Assembly: GCA_032054765.1 (NCBI GenBank)
Contig: DAMBSC010000004.1
Location: 248,001 to 312,000, forward strand
Length of the DNA stretch: 64,000 bases
From: DFXE01 sp032054765
Lineage (GTDB): Bacteria > Bacteroidota > Bacteroidia > Bacteroidales > Tannerellaceae
Direction of reading: 5' to 3'
Made by a program: the position numbers and the translations under genes. The notes beneath the pieces are model-generated. The model did no database searches, was not told where the DNA came from, and saw only the letters and a program-made list of their open reading frames with translations. This document shows, piece by piece, positions 1 through 9,530 of the stretch (positions are counted from its first letter, which is position 1; every line of letters begins with the position of its first letter).

Positions 1-3000
1 TTTCAAGATTTCACGTGAGCGGTTAAAGCTGCTAAGCGATTCATTTAAAATTGTGTGCTTGTAAGCATTGAACAATTTTACACCACCAACACCTTGCAAC
101 ATAAAGCTAAAGGTGAAATTATTCCAATTTAAACCTCCTGATAAAGCGTACGTAACTTTCGGCATAGCATTACCCATGAATATTCTATCGTCACCATCTA
201 TCTTACCATTTCCGTCTTCGTCAATAAATTTTAAATCACCTATTTTGGCATTAGGTTGGATTTTGTTACCATCCTTGTCTACATGCGCATCTATATCCTG
301 CTGAGTCATAAATACACCATCTGTTTGTACAAGATAGAATGAATACAAAGGTTTTCCTTCTGCTGAACGGAAAGGATACAAATCCTTATATCCTGCACCA
401 TCTGTCCATACCGGTTTTTTTCCATCAGGTCCTGCTTGACCAATATCATATACTCTGTTTCTCAATGTGGCCAGGTTACCTGATACCCAATAGTCTACTT
501 TACCTACCCGATCAGCCCATGTTGCAGAAACTTCGATACCACTGTTACGAATTTCTCCTTCATTGATTAACATAGGGTCAATTCCAATACTAGTTGTCCA
601 ACCTGCATCCTGCGATTTTATAAGATCTGTGGTTTTCTTTTGGAAATAATCGAAAGTAATATTCAAACGGTTATTCAGGAATGCCATATCCAAGCCTAAG
701 TCTAACTGTTCGGAAGTCTCCCAAGTTAAGAAAGGATTATAACCGGTTTTGTTATACATTCCTATTTCTATTGGATTTGTTGCACCTATCTGTCCACCGA
801 CATCATTACTATTGCTAAGAGAATATTTTTCCAATACAGGATATCCATAGCCACGTTTGATAGAACCTAAGTTACCGATACGTCCCCAACTAGCACGAAC
901 TTTCAATAGATTCAGAAAATCTGATTTTGGCATGAAAGGCTCGGAAGTTATTTTCCAGGCTCCAGTCACAGAAGGAAAATCTCCATATTTTTCACCCTTT
1001 GGCAAACGCCCGGCATAGTCACGGCGCCATGAAGCTGTCACAAAATAACGGTCGGCATAGCTGTATGAAGCGCGACCAACCACCGAAACATTCCTATCTT
1101 TCCAGAATTCATCTGTAGAATTCAGATGATTTCCTGCTTGACTGAAATACATCAACGCTTCATCTTCATTTTGAAAATCGCGTGCTGATGCTTCAAATTT
1201 TCTAAACGAAGATTGATTGGCTGTTGTTGAAGCCATTAATCCTAGATTGTGACGGTTAAATACACGGTCATAATTTAATGTATTTTCAAAGTTCCATTCC
1301 GGCTGACGCTCGCTACTATATGTTAAACTATTATTATCTAATGGTTTTCCGGGTTCTAGTCGCCTATATCCTGTTTCACGTCTAAAATAACTTATTTGTT
1401 TGTAAGTAAACCTTGAAGTAAAGTTTAAGCCTCTGATCGGTTCCATTATATCAAGGAAGGTAGAAGAGGTAAAGGTTGTCCTGTTATTTATTCTACTCCC
1501 CGCTTTCAATATACGTACCGGATTTATAGCATCACCATGTATGTCTGCATAATTACTACCATATTGATCTATATATGCCTGATCACTGGGAGCTGTTCCT
1601 CCATAACTGCCGTCAGCAGCATACACCTCCGCATTACGAGGCATCATAAGAGCAGAAGTGATGGCACCTGATTCAGCGCTGGATGTATTAGTGCCACGTG
1701 TTTTAACATCTCGCCAGCTTACATCTTCACGAATACGTATGTATTTATTAACCTTCCACATTGAATTCAGACGACCGGTTACTGATCTATTGTATGTATT
1801 CAATAGCGTTCCCTGACGATCAGAATATTCAAAAGAAGCACGGTTTGAGAATTCTTCCGTTCCTCCTGAAATACCTACATTATGGCGTTGAAATGGAGCT
1901 GTTCTGAATATTTCATCGATCCAGTCTGTACGAGTCTGTCCGATATATGGATTCTTGGTGACGTCCCAACCGGTTGGCAAACTTTGTCCTATATCTGCTA
2001 AAGAAGCTTCACGTACCCTTCTTTGCTCTTCTATTGTTAATGATTGTGGCAAATTAGTCGCGTTGGAGAAACCTGTTACACCATTATATTCTACAGATGT
2101 ATGCCCTGCAGCAGCCTGACGTGTGGTAACTAAAATAACTCCTGCCGATCCTGCATAAGCACCATAGATAGCTGCCGAAGCAGCATCCTTTAGAACTGTC
2201 ATGGAAACAACATCACTAATACTAAAAGGCGCTCCCGGAACACCATCTACCACATAAAGCGGAGATTCTGTCGTACGTGATCCCATACCACGAATAGTAA
2301 TTTTAGGGTTTGAATCGGGGTGTCCTCCATTGGATGTAATTGTAACACCCGGGATCTGTCCTTGCAACATCTCTTCTGCACTTGAAATAGGACGTTCCAA
2401 AAGTTTATCCACATTTGCTACACTTGCAACAGCCGCAGAAAGATCACCTTTTTTCATGATACCATAACCTACTACTACAACTTCATCTAACTTTTGAGTG
2501 TCTTCGTTCAAAGTAATATTAAATGTTGTTTGGTTTGCTACAGGTATTTCCTGTGAAAGATAGCCAATATAACTAATAAGCAAAGTGGAATTCTGAGGGA
2601 CATCCAATTGGAATTCTCCATCCAAACCGGTAATAACACCGGTTGTTGTACCTTTCACTATGACATTAGCTCCAATAATTGGTTCTCCGTTTGGATCAGT
2701 AATGATACCTGAAATTCGTTTTGTACTTTGTTGGGTAACATTTTGCTTTGCAAGAGGAGTTTTTGCTTCAGCATAAAGTACTACAATCCGGTCGTCGATT
2801 CTATACTTAATACCTGTATTTTTAAATATCTGGTCAAGGATAGATTCAATTTCTTCATCTTCTGCTTTTACCGATACATTATTAACTCGCAATGATTCCA
2901 GTGAAGTATCATATGAGAAAACAATATCAGTCTGTTTTTTCAATGATTTTACTACATTTTTTAATGTAGCATTGTTGAGCGAAAGCTCAACATCAAATCG

Positions 3001-3114
3001 CTGATCGAATGCACTGGCAGTAGGAGTAGCATTGAGGCCAGTAATCGCACAGCTTAACATAATCCCAATACATAGTGTTTTGATGGGAATAAAATTCTTG
3101 ATTTTTTTGTTCAT
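1..3114 (-). CDS. SusC/RagA-family TonB-dependent outer-membrane receptor with STN domain (C-terminus outside window)
   Basis: The reading frame is open from the ATG at 3114 to the window edge, about 1038 codons, so only the end of the barrel is missing. The protein would import oligosaccharides or other large nutrients across the outer membrane with TonB energy and a SusD partner, which would lie off the left end. Seen in order: a signal peptide (about 1-35), an STN domain (about 48-116), a carboxypeptidase-regulatory-like domain (about 133-202), the SusC TonB-box-like motif LDEVVVVGYG (209-218), a plug with YVVDGVPG and a long barrel. In this family an STN domain normally means control through a FecR-type anti-sigma factor and an ECF sigma factor. 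Neither is encoded in the visible flank. The gene is divergent from the isomerase-like gene at 4055. Confidence 0.93.
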   Translation of the reverse strand, partial: MNKKIKNFIPIKTLCIGIMLSCAITGLNATPTASAFDQRFDVELSLNNATLKNVVKSLKKQTDIVFSYDTSLESLRVNNVSVKAEDEEIESILDQIFKNTGIKYRIDDRIVVLYAEAKTPLAKQNVTQQSTKRISGIITDPNGEPIIGANVIVKGTTTGVITGLDGEFQLDVPQNSTLLISYIGYLSQEIPVANQTTFNITLNEDTQKLDEVVVVGYGIMKKGDLSAAVASVANVDKLLERPISSAEEMLQGQIPGVTITSNGGHPDSNPKITIRGMGSRTTESPLYVVDGVPGAPFSISDVVSMTVLKDAASAAIYGAYAGSAGVILVTTRQAAAGHTSVEYNGVTGFSNATNLPQSLTIEEQRRVREASLADIGQSLPTGWDVTKNPYIGQTRTDWIDEIFRTAPFQRHNVGISGGTEEFSNRASFEYSDRQGTLLNTYNRSVTGRLNSMWKVNKYIRIREDVSWRDVKTRGTNTSSAESGAITSALMMPRNAEVYAADGSYGGTAPSDQAYIDQYGSNYADIHGDAINPVRILKAGSRINNRTTFTSSTFLDIMEPIRGLNFTSRFTYKQISYFRRETGYRRLEPGKPLDNNSLTYSSERQPEWNFENTLNYDRVFNRHNLGLMASTTANQSSFRKFEASARDFQNEDEALMYFSQAGNHLNSTDEFWKDRNVSVVGRASYSYADRYFVTASWRRDYAGRLPKGEKYGDFPSVTGAWKITSEPFMPKSDFLNLLKVRASWGRIGNLGSIKRGYGYPVLEKYSLSNSNDVGGQIGATNPIEIGMYNKTGYNPFLTWETSEQLDLGLDMAFLNNRLNITFDYFQKKTTDLIKSQDAGWTTSIGIDPMLINEGEIRNSGIEVSATWADRVGKVDYWVSGNLATLRNRVYDIGQAGPDGKKPVWTDGAGYKDLYPFRSAEGKPLYSFYLVQTDGVFMTQQDIDAHVDKDGNKIQPNAKIGDLKFIDEDGNGKIDGDDRIFMGNAMPKVTYALSGGLNWNNFTFSFMLQGVGGVKLFNAYKHTILNESLSSFNRSREILK

Positions 3115-3746
3115 ACTTTTTTGATGTTTTTTTAAGATTAACTTCAATTTGTGTTCGAGTTACAAAAATTAAGTTTTAAATAGTGAAACAGATGTCATTC
3201 ATAGGCAATTTTTATTTACAGATTAATAGTTTCTTGAATATTAGTTATTAGCTGTTAAACTTTTTTACGTGTCATCTATATTAATACAATCGACTTTGTT
3301 AAACTACCTAAAAGAATATTATAAAATCCGTGGCAAAAGTAAAGGTATATTATCTCATTTGTGTGAAGAAACGGCTACTATACTAAGAAGATATTTGACA
3401 ATAAAAATATATAAATCAACATGTTAATGAGGGGTAAACGATCTTATAAGATTGAAAACAAAGCGCTTATATGTTATAAAACATTTTTAAATTTATAAAA
3501 CAATTTAAATGTGAAAAAATACGAAGATAATGTCTGGCATTCAAAATGATAGAACAAGGTACACAAGCACAATGGTTAACCTCAAGTCACCAAACAAGGA
3601 ACAAATATCCTCTCTATGGTATTGAACAAAGGTGGTTTTACCCAGGGAAGGCAACGAAATAAGCGGGTTTTTGCCGTAGTAAGGCACATAGAATGGAAAA
3701 AGTAAATCATCTGATAATGAGGCCACAGAAGATTCCGTAGCACGAA

Positions 3747-3867
3747 CTCTGCCAGGCTTGCCAGGCAAATTCCTTGAGCGTTATAAAAAAATGTTCCTTT
3801 GTTCCCCGAGGAACAAAAGAACATAAAATATATACTTTAAAGCATTTTGCCCGGCAGCCTGGCAGAG
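3747..3867. repeat. 121-bp concentric imperfect palindrome
   Basis: Outer arms CTCTGCCAGGC... (3747-3769) and ...GCCTGGCAGAG (3845-3867) are near-perfect inverted repeats. An inner inverted repeat GTTCCTTTGTTCC (3793-3805) / GGAACAAAAGAAC (3810-3822) shares the same centre near 3807. Because of the symmetry, both strands encode similar short peptides, which produces false ORFs. It could be a MITE-like element, an extended hairpin or a protein-binding dyad. No target-site duplication or transposase is evident. Confidence 0.75.
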
Positions 3868-3877
3868 TACACATTTT

Positions 3878-3951
3878 GCTCCCGTCCGAATTACAATTTG
3901 CTCCCGTCCGGTTTTTTTTCAGACGGGACCAAATAAAAATCAGACGGGAGC
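3878..3951. repeat. Four half-sites at 21-22 bp spacing (GCTCCCGTC / GACGGGAGC)
   Basis: GCTCCCGTCCG occurs at 3878 and 3900. The inverted form GACGGGACC occurs at 3922 and GACGGGAGC at 3943. Starts are 22, 22 and 21 bp apart. Units 1 and 4 are exact 9-bp inverted complements; units 2 and 3 match with one mismatch, so the whole array can fold as nested hairpins. GGTCCCGTC / GACGGGACC recurs as a hairpin at 56411-56435. Confidence 0.8.
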
Positions 3952-4011
3952 TATTTTTCAACCCATAACTACATATAACAAATTAGTAAGAGGATAGGAG
4001 CAGTTTTTTTA

Positions 4012-4019
4012 TATATTTG
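4012..4019 (+). promoter_or_regulatory. -7 promoter box for the isomerase-like gene
   Basis: TATATTTG matches the Bacteroidota primary-sigma -7 consensus TAnnTTTG and lies 35 bp before the ATG at 4055. No clear -33 TTTG was found. Confidence 0.5.
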
Positions 4020-4054
4020 CAATTTGCTAATTACCAATTTACAAGTAAAATATC

Positions 4055-4939
4055 ATGAAGAACATTACAAGAAGATCCGCGATAAAAACAGTTCTGGCAG
4101 GTAGTGCCGCTGCTGCTGTTTCAGGGATAACAAATGCTGCACCTATATTAAATGGTCTGACAAATACATCTGCTAAGCTCAAAGGTAATATCCGTCACTC
4201 AGTAAGCAAATGGTGTTTCGGTGAATATGAACTGAATGAGTTTTGTGAGATTTGTAAAAGAATAGGTATAGAGTCCGTGGAATTACTTGATCCGCAAGAC
4301 TGGCCTGTTGTTCAGAAGCATGGGCTTACTGTTGCCATGTGTCAGGGAGCAGGTCTGGGTATCGACAGGGCATTCAATGACCCTAGTTTACACGATGAAC
4401 TTGTTGCCAGTTATGAGAAAGTAATTCCCATGGTGGCTGAAGCCGGATTAACCAACCTGATTTGTTTCTCAGGCCGACGAAATGGAGTGACCGACCTGGA
4501 AGGATGGCAGAATTGCGAAAAAGGCCTTAAACGCATTACACCTATTGCTGAGAAATATAATGTTGTGCTTACCATGGAACTACTGAATAGCGTAGGCCAT
4601 AAAGATTATCTTTGCGACCATACGGTATGGGGCGCTGAACTATGTCGCCGGATAGGTTCGCCTAACTTTAAATTGCTTTATGACATTTATCATATGCAGA
4701 TCATGGAAGGTAACATTATTGAAAATATTCAGAAATACCATCAATATTTCTCACATGTTCATACGGGAGGAAATCCGGGACGTGCGGAAATTGATGAAAC
4801 GCAGGAACTTTATTATCCGGCCATAATGAAAGCACTCGTAGATGTAGGCTATAAAGGTTTTGTAGGGCAGGAATTCGTCCCAAAACAAAAAGATAAAATT
4901 GCTTCTTTAGAAAAATGTATCCTGATTTGTGACGTATAA
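4055..4939 (+). CDS. Tat-exported hydroxypyruvate isomerase-like TIM-barrel protein
   Basis: A 294-aa protein of the xylose isomerase-like / AP endonuclease 2 TIM-barrel superfamily, closest in layout to hydroxypyruvate isomerase (Hyi). The first 28 residues have a twin-arginine motif (TRRSAIK) and an Ala-rich hydrophobic stretch, so Tat export to the periplasm is likely. Motifs typical of the metal site are visible: a Glu in LTMELLNS, an Asp/His in YDIYHMQ, a His in SHVHTGG and a Glu in VGQEFVP. In carbohydrate loci such proteins usually isomerise or epimerise sugars or keto-sugars; the true substrate is unknown. The gene stands alone with its own promoter, divergent from susC and convergent with the GH2 operon. 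Confidence 0.82.
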   Translation: MKNITRRSAIKTVLAGSAAAAVSGITNAAPILNGLTNTSAKLKGNIRHSVSKWCFGEYELNEFCEICKRIGIESVELLDPQDWPVVQKHGLTVAMCQGAGLGIDRAFNDPSLHDELVASYEKVIPMVAEAGLTNLICFSGRRNGVTDLEGWQNCEKGLKRITPIAEKYNVVLTMELLNSVGHKDYLCDHTVWGAELCRRIGSPNFKLLYDIYHMQIMEGNIIENIQKYHQYFSHVHTGGNPGRAEIDETQELYYPAIMKALVDVGYKGFVGQEFVPKQKDKIASLEKCILICDV

Positions 4940-4947
4940 TCTTAATG

Positions 4948-4978
4948 AATGGTCATATTAAATCAGAATATGACCATT
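4948..4978. terminator. Bidirectional terminator hairpin
   Basis: Perfect 12-bp arms AATGGTCATATT (4948-4959) and AATATGACCATT (4967-4978) with a 7-nt loop lie between the convergent isomerase-like gene and the last gene of the GH2 operon. The right arm slightly overlaps the GH2 stop-codon region. Confidence 0.75.
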
Positions 4979-7938
4979 ATCTTTCCATAATTAGGGATAG
5001 CTTCTATTGTTTTGCAATAGTTTCCCCATGCAATTTCGGGATAATCCCATTGGTTATTTATGTAAAGTATAAGTTGTTCATCTGAGCGTTTGTTGGTTCT
5101 ACAAGCAACAGATGCATCTTTAGATAGTATCGACAGATTATTTTCCGGTGACTGTACATCTGAAAGTGTATAATACCAGTTATTTTCTTTCATACCCTTA
5201 GCTATTTGTGTTAACGGCTTTTTGTTATTTGCACCAGCATCCGCCCAATAATAATAGTTATGAGTATCCAGCGCCCATGGTTGAACAGGTTTAGTTCCAT
5301 AGACAACCTGATTATCAGTGTAGAAAGAAGCTTCTCCTGCATTTCCGGCAAATTCGTTTTCAGGATAGTAACTCCAATAGCCTTTGCGTTTCCATTTCAC
5401 CTGATTAAAGGAATTGGGCAGATAGAATTTAACTCCTACTTCTCGGATATATCCGTTAGGTTGTCCATGGGTAAGGTAATCAATTTCCATTTCTCCATTG
5501 GGAGATATCCGCATTAACATATCAACTGAAACATCTTTATAACTACCTGTTAACTGAACCTCTGTGTAATTTTCCTTTTTATCCCATTTTAAGCTGTTCT
5601 TATTCCAGTCTGAGTCGGAAATAACAAATTTATCAGCGCTTTTACGTACTTCAGCGCCGGTTAAATGATTCAGATTGATATCTAAATTAAGAAAAGGTCC
5701 TTTTTCTATAATCACTTTACCATTAGAAGTTGCTTGTAAGATCAATCCTGTTTTTTTATCGAAAGGTATTTCAAATGTTGTTCCTTTTACTATTATTCTA
5801 TCCGCAGTCTCTTCAACAGATATATTACCTTTATGATTAGCTGTGGGAAAAAGTATTTTTTCTGCTCCTAAGCCGATATTGGTTATATCTATCAATTCGT
5901 TGTCTTTCGACATGACCTTTATCGTAAGCTCTTCTCCTTCTTCCCATTTCTCAGGGGGAATAATGAAAGCTCCTTTTTTATGAGGCTCCAAATAGAATCG
6001 GTCAATGCTTTTCTCCATTCCTTTGTACAGGTAACTAATGTTTACTTCATTCAGATTCGTATGGTCAAAACGATTATAAACAGGAACAATTAATCTTTCT
6101 CCTGAAGTATAGTTGCTGATATTATCTATCAGTAGTCTTACCGGCGAGTAGGCTTTTTTTGTAGCCCAGAACTCCGGTTTCTCTCTTCTCCAGACATCCA
6201 CAATACCCCATTCACCATATCCGACACAATTGCCTTGATACCCTTCAGGCTTGGCTGTTTTAGCAAATTCTTTCCAAAATGGTTTTCCTACTCTTAATTC
6301 AGGCACCATAAAAGTCTCGTCAATATATCCCCAAATAGCCCCACCCAAGCCTCCCGGCGTAGGAAACAATCCACTCCACATCATATCAAGAGATTTACTC
6401 CAGAATTCACGTATATTCGGATCTTCCTGTAGTGTTTTATACGTATAACAGGCCGGATGTGCCCACTCATCAAACAAAGCCGGAATACCGTGTCCCTGAA
6501 AATTACGGGTAGACATTCCCCATTGATCAACATTCCCATATACATCCTGGTAATGCATACTGAGAAGATCATACATTTTGTTATCATTCTTAACAGACCC
6601 CGGATAGCTGAAAATAACAGGGCGTGTCTGGTCATAACTCTTTGACCAGTCCCAGCATTGCTGGAAATTCTGTCCGTAATTACTTTCATTACCAATAGAC
6701 CAGAAGAGTATTGACGGATGAGAATAGAACGATTTTACCATTTCCATATATTGAGAAAGATAACGTTCTGTAAAGGCAGAGTCATCCTGTGACTTCCCCG
6801 GAGCATAATTCTTCTGACGATACGTGTCAACAAAACAGACAGCCGATTCGCACTCAACATAAATTCCAAACATATCACAATACTCAAGGAATTTATCGGA
6901 TGGTGGATAATGTGAAGTTCGTACAAAGTTCATATTGGATTTCTTAAACAGGACAGCGTCCAGACTATCTAACTCTGCCGTTGTTGTACGTCCCAGTTTT
7001 GGATGAATATCATGCCTGCAAGCACCCCGAAGTTTTACCGGCATACCGTTTACAAGCATTTTGTCCCCTTCTATCTTTATATCTCTGAAGCCTATTTTCT
7101 TACTAAATGTATAAATCTCCTTGTTACCCTGGTGAAGTGAAACAGACAACGTATATAGGTTAGGATGTTCCGCATCCCATTTCAAAGGCTTCGTTACGGG
7201 TAATTTGTTTACCACAGTTCCTTTTATTCTCTTATTTAATGAAAAGCTATTCTCCTTGAATAACACAGGTTTTCCATCCGGATCAATAAGTGTATATTCT
7301 ATTTCCGCATCTTCTTTTAATTGCGGAGAATAACTCATTTCCAGAAAAGCATCCGTGTAAAGCGAATCCAGATGTGTTTCTATACGAAAATCATAAACAT
7401 ACGTTTGTGGGAGAGCAAAAATAGTCACATCACGCAGAATTCCTCCAATAGGATGATGTGCATATCCGGAGGCATACGATATTTCATCCAGCCGGTCTGT
7501 TACTTCCAGCTCGATTTCATTACTCTTTCCGGGTTTTACAAATTCCGTCACATCGGTTTCCCAGCGGGTAAATCCGCCATGATGTTCCCGAATATATTTT
7601 CCGTTTACCGTTAAACGGGCATGACTATAAACTGCATTAAAGCGTAGAATAATCCTTTTATCTCGGAAATCCGCCGGTAACGTAAACTTCTTCTTGTACC
7701 AGAATGGCTTATCATGTTCAATACCATAGCCCTGCATCACAACTTCACCCGGAACCTCAATCGTTGTCCATTTACTTTCAGGAGAATACTTGAACTGCCA
7801 TTTGCCATTTAATAAGATGGAGGACTGTTTCATGTTTTCTACTTTAACCGGCATCTCATAGGTATAGACTTCAGCTAAAACAGTAGCTGTAATAAAAAGA
7901 CTGATTATTGTCAATAAGGACAATTTATAAATATTCAT
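4963..7938 (-). CDS. Glycoside hydrolase family 2 (beta-galactosidase-like), exported
   Basis: A 991-aa exported GH2 enzyme, the last gene of the six-gene catabolic operon. Residues 1-22 form a signal peptide. A jelly-roll sugar-binding domain (about 40-175), an Ig-like domain (about 180-290) and a TIM barrel from about 295 follow. The acid/base is E418 in SIGNES, and the nucleophile is likely E491 in ALFDEWAH. The C-terminal 300 residues resemble the LacZ-type terminal domains (FDKKTGLI motif). GH2 covers beta-galactosidases, beta-glucuronidases and beta-mannosidases; substrate cannot be assigned here. It follows the symporter by 24 bp and is a distant paralogue of the GH2 at 11506. Confidence 0.92.
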   Translation of the reverse strand: MNIYKLSLLTIISLFITATVLAEVYTYEMPVKVENMKQSSILLNGKWQFKYSPESKWTTIEVPGEVVMQGYGIEHDKPFWYKKKFTLPADFRDKRIILRFNAVYSHARLTVNGKYIREHHGGFTRWETDVTEFVKPGKSNEIELEVTDRLDEISYASGYAHHPIGGILRDVTIFALPQTYVYDFRIETHLDSLYTDAFLEMSYSPQLKEDAEIEYTLIDPDGKPVLFKENSFSLNKRIKGTVVNKLPVTKPLKWDAEHPNLYTLSVSLHQGNKEIYTFSKKIGFRDIKIEGDKMLVNGMPVKLRGACRHDIHPKLGRTTTAELDSLDAVLFKKSNMNFVRTSHYPPSDKFLEYCDMFGIYVECESAVCFVDTYRQKNYAPGKSQDDSAFTERYLSQYMEMVKSFYSHPSILFWSIGNESNYGQNFQQCWDWSKSYDQTRPVIFSYPGSVKNDNKMYDLLSMHYQDVYGNVDQWGMSTRNFQGHGIPALFDEWAHPACYTYKTLQEDPNIREFWSKSLDMMWSGLFPTPGGLGGAIWGYIDETFMVPELRVGKPFWKEFAKTAKPEGYQGNCVGYGEWGIVDVWRREKPEFWATKKAYSPVRLLIDNISNYTSGERLIVPVYNRFDHTNLNEVNISYLYKGMEKSIDRFYLEPHKKGAFIIPPEKWEEGEELTIKVMSKDNELIDITNIGLGAEKILFPTANHKGNISVEETADRIIVKGTTFEIPFDKKTGLILQATSNGKVIIEKGPFLNLDINLNHLTGAEVRKSADKFVISDSDWNKNSLKWDKKENYTEVQLTGSYKDVSVDMLMRISPNGEMEIDYLTHGQPNGYIREVGVKFYLPNSFNQVKWKRKGYWSYYPENEFAGNAGEASFYTDNQVVYGTKPVQPWALDTHNYYYWADAGANNKKPLTQIAKGMKENNWYYTLSDVQSPENNLSILSKDASVACRTNKRSDEQLILYINNQWDYPEIAWGNYCKTIEAIPNYGKIMVIF

Positions 7939-7962
7939 AGACGTATTTCTTTGCGGTTGCTT

Positions 7963-9522
7963 TTACCACCATATATAGTATAAAACAACAAGTATTATAA
8001 TTACAACAAATGATAATATATTAAATAAAAGAGGTGTTTTAAAAAGTCCGGGAGAAAGAGTCAGATCTTTACTGTTCTCCGCTTTCCTGCTACCCATTAA
8101 CAAGATAAGGCCACAACACAAAAGGAATACGATACCCATTCTATCCAGCCAGGGAAGCTCAGGAAACAGAAGCTTCATCAATAATGAAAATACAAACGTA
8201 CCTATTGCTGCCGCTAAAGCTCCATTAGCAGTTGCCCGCTTATAAAAGAATCCGGCAAGAAATATGGCTAATGCCCCGGGGCTGATAAAACCGGTAAATT
8301 CCTGTATATATTGAAATGCCTGATCAAGACCGGAAAGCATAGGAGCAATTAAAACGGCTATCATCAAAGACAGAAAGCTCGCCCAACGTCCTGCAGATAC
8401 CAGCTCTTTCTGACTTGCCTGCTTTCTGAAATAGGTATGATAAATATCCATTGTAAAAATAGTGGATATACTGTTCATCATGGAAGCCAATGAACTGACA
8501 ATAGCGGCTGTAAGGGCTGCAAAAGCAATACCTTTTAGTCCAACCGACAATAAATTAGTCAATAGCCAGGGATAAGCTTCATCTGATTTCAGCAAAGGAG
8601 CTTCCATAGCAAAAGCTGCAATACCTGGAATTACAACTAATAAAGGAATTAACAGCTTAATAAAACCTGCGAATAACATTCCATACTGCGCTTCCTGTAC
8701 TGATTTTGCCGCCAGCGCCCGTTGAATGATATACTGGTTACAACCCCAATAATACAGATTAGCCACCCATAAACCTCCTATTATAACAGATATACCAGGT
8801 AAATCTTTATAACCAGGATGTGATTTATCTAAAATCAAATGAAATTTATCCTGCGCCTGATCATATAAATTGGAAAAACCTTTGAACACACCGTCTCCAT
8901 CTCCTAAAAGGTTTAAAGCTATATATGTGGTAGCTAAGCCTCCTCCTATCAGGAAAACTACCTGAATAACATCGGTCATTGCTACAGCCTTCAGACCTCC
9001 GTATATAGAATAAATTCCTGCAAATAATGCTAAGCCTGCAATACCCATCCACATCTCTACTCCTGTAACCTTTTCTATGGTTAATGCACCCAGATAAAGG
9101 ATAGAAGTAAGATTAATAAAGACAAATACCAATAACCAGAAAAAAGCCATTACAGTCTTTACCCGCCTGTCAAAACGCTGTTCCAGGAATTGCGGCATGG
9201 TAAAAATCTTTCTTTTCAGAAAGATAGGAATAAAAAATTTAGCGACTATAATAAGTCCCAATGCTGCAATCCATTCATAAGTAGCCATCCCTAAACCTAT
9301 CGCATATCCTGATCCTGACATACCAATAAATTGTTCGGCAGAGATATTGGATGCAATTATCGAAGCTCCAATAGCCCACCAGGCCAATCCTCTTCCAGCA
9401 AGAAAGTAATCGCTGGTATCTTTTGTTTCACCTTTTTTTGTCCGTGAAACAAATAAACCCACAAGTAAAATAAGGGCACAATAGGCTACAAATACAATAA
9501 TATCAATTGTTGAAATCTGCAT
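7963..9522 (-). CDS. Sodium:solute symporter (SSS family)
   Basis: A 519-aa polytopic inner-membrane protein of the sodium:solute symporter family (SGLT/PanF-like fold), with about 13 predicted hydrophobic segments. Family hallmarks include the N-terminal segment ending DYFLAGRGLAWW, ASNISAEQFIGMSG and the conserved central GGLKAVAMTDVIQ. It probably imports the sugar or sugar acid released by the operon's GH2 enzymes using the sodium gradient. It lies 8 bp after the SDR gene and 24 bp before a GH2 gene, so it is translationally packed in the operon. Confidence 0.92.
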   Translation of the reverse strand: MQISTIDIIVFVAYCALILLVGLFVSRTKKGETKDTSDYFLAGRGLAWWAIGASIIASNISAEQFIGMSGSGYAIGLGMATYEWIAALGLIIVAKFFIPIFLKRKIFTMPQFLEQRFDRRVKTVMAFFWLLVFVFINLTSILYLGALTIEKVTGVEMWMGIAGLALFAGIYSIYGGLKAVAMTDVIQVVFLIGGGLATTYIALNLLGDGDGVFKGFSNLYDQAQDKFHLILDKSHPGYKDLPGISVIIGGLWVANLYYWGCNQYIIQRALAAKSVQEAQYGMLFAGFIKLLIPLLVVIPGIAAFAMEAPLLKSDEAYPWLLTNLLSVGLKGIAFAALTAAIVSSLASMMNSISTIFTMDIYHTYFRKQASQKELVSAGRWASFLSLMIAVLIAPMLSGLDQAFQYIQEFTGFISPGALAIFLAGFFYKRATANGALAAAIGTFVFSLLMKLLFPELPWLDRMGIVFLLCCGLILLMGSRKAENSKDLTLSPGLFKTPLLFNILSFVVIIILVVLYYIWW

Positions 9523-9530
9523 ACTTGATT

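Larger units (their letters stand above)
3115..4054. other. 940-bp intergenic region with palindromic elements
   Basis: This gap separates the divergent SusC and isomerase-like genes. The part next to susC (3115-3540) is AT-rich, with no coding signal. From about 3540 to 3970 several short overlapping frames exist on both strands, but they arise from a large palindrome (3747-3867) and a half-site array (3878-3951). None has a convincing start or recognisable product. A possible susC -7 box (TAATTTTTG on the minus strand, 3163-3171) departs by one base from the usual spacing. Confidence 0.6.

Noticed and set aside
8..18. TTTCACGTGA as a second parS site
   Set aside because: It matches only the core 10 of 16 bases and lies in the SusC coding sequence.
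3541..3968. Four overlapping short frames on both strands, two with near-identical peptides (CSFVPRGTKEH)
   Set aside because: The peptide match is a by-product of the 121-bp palindrome. No start signal, conserved domain or codon bias supports a gene.
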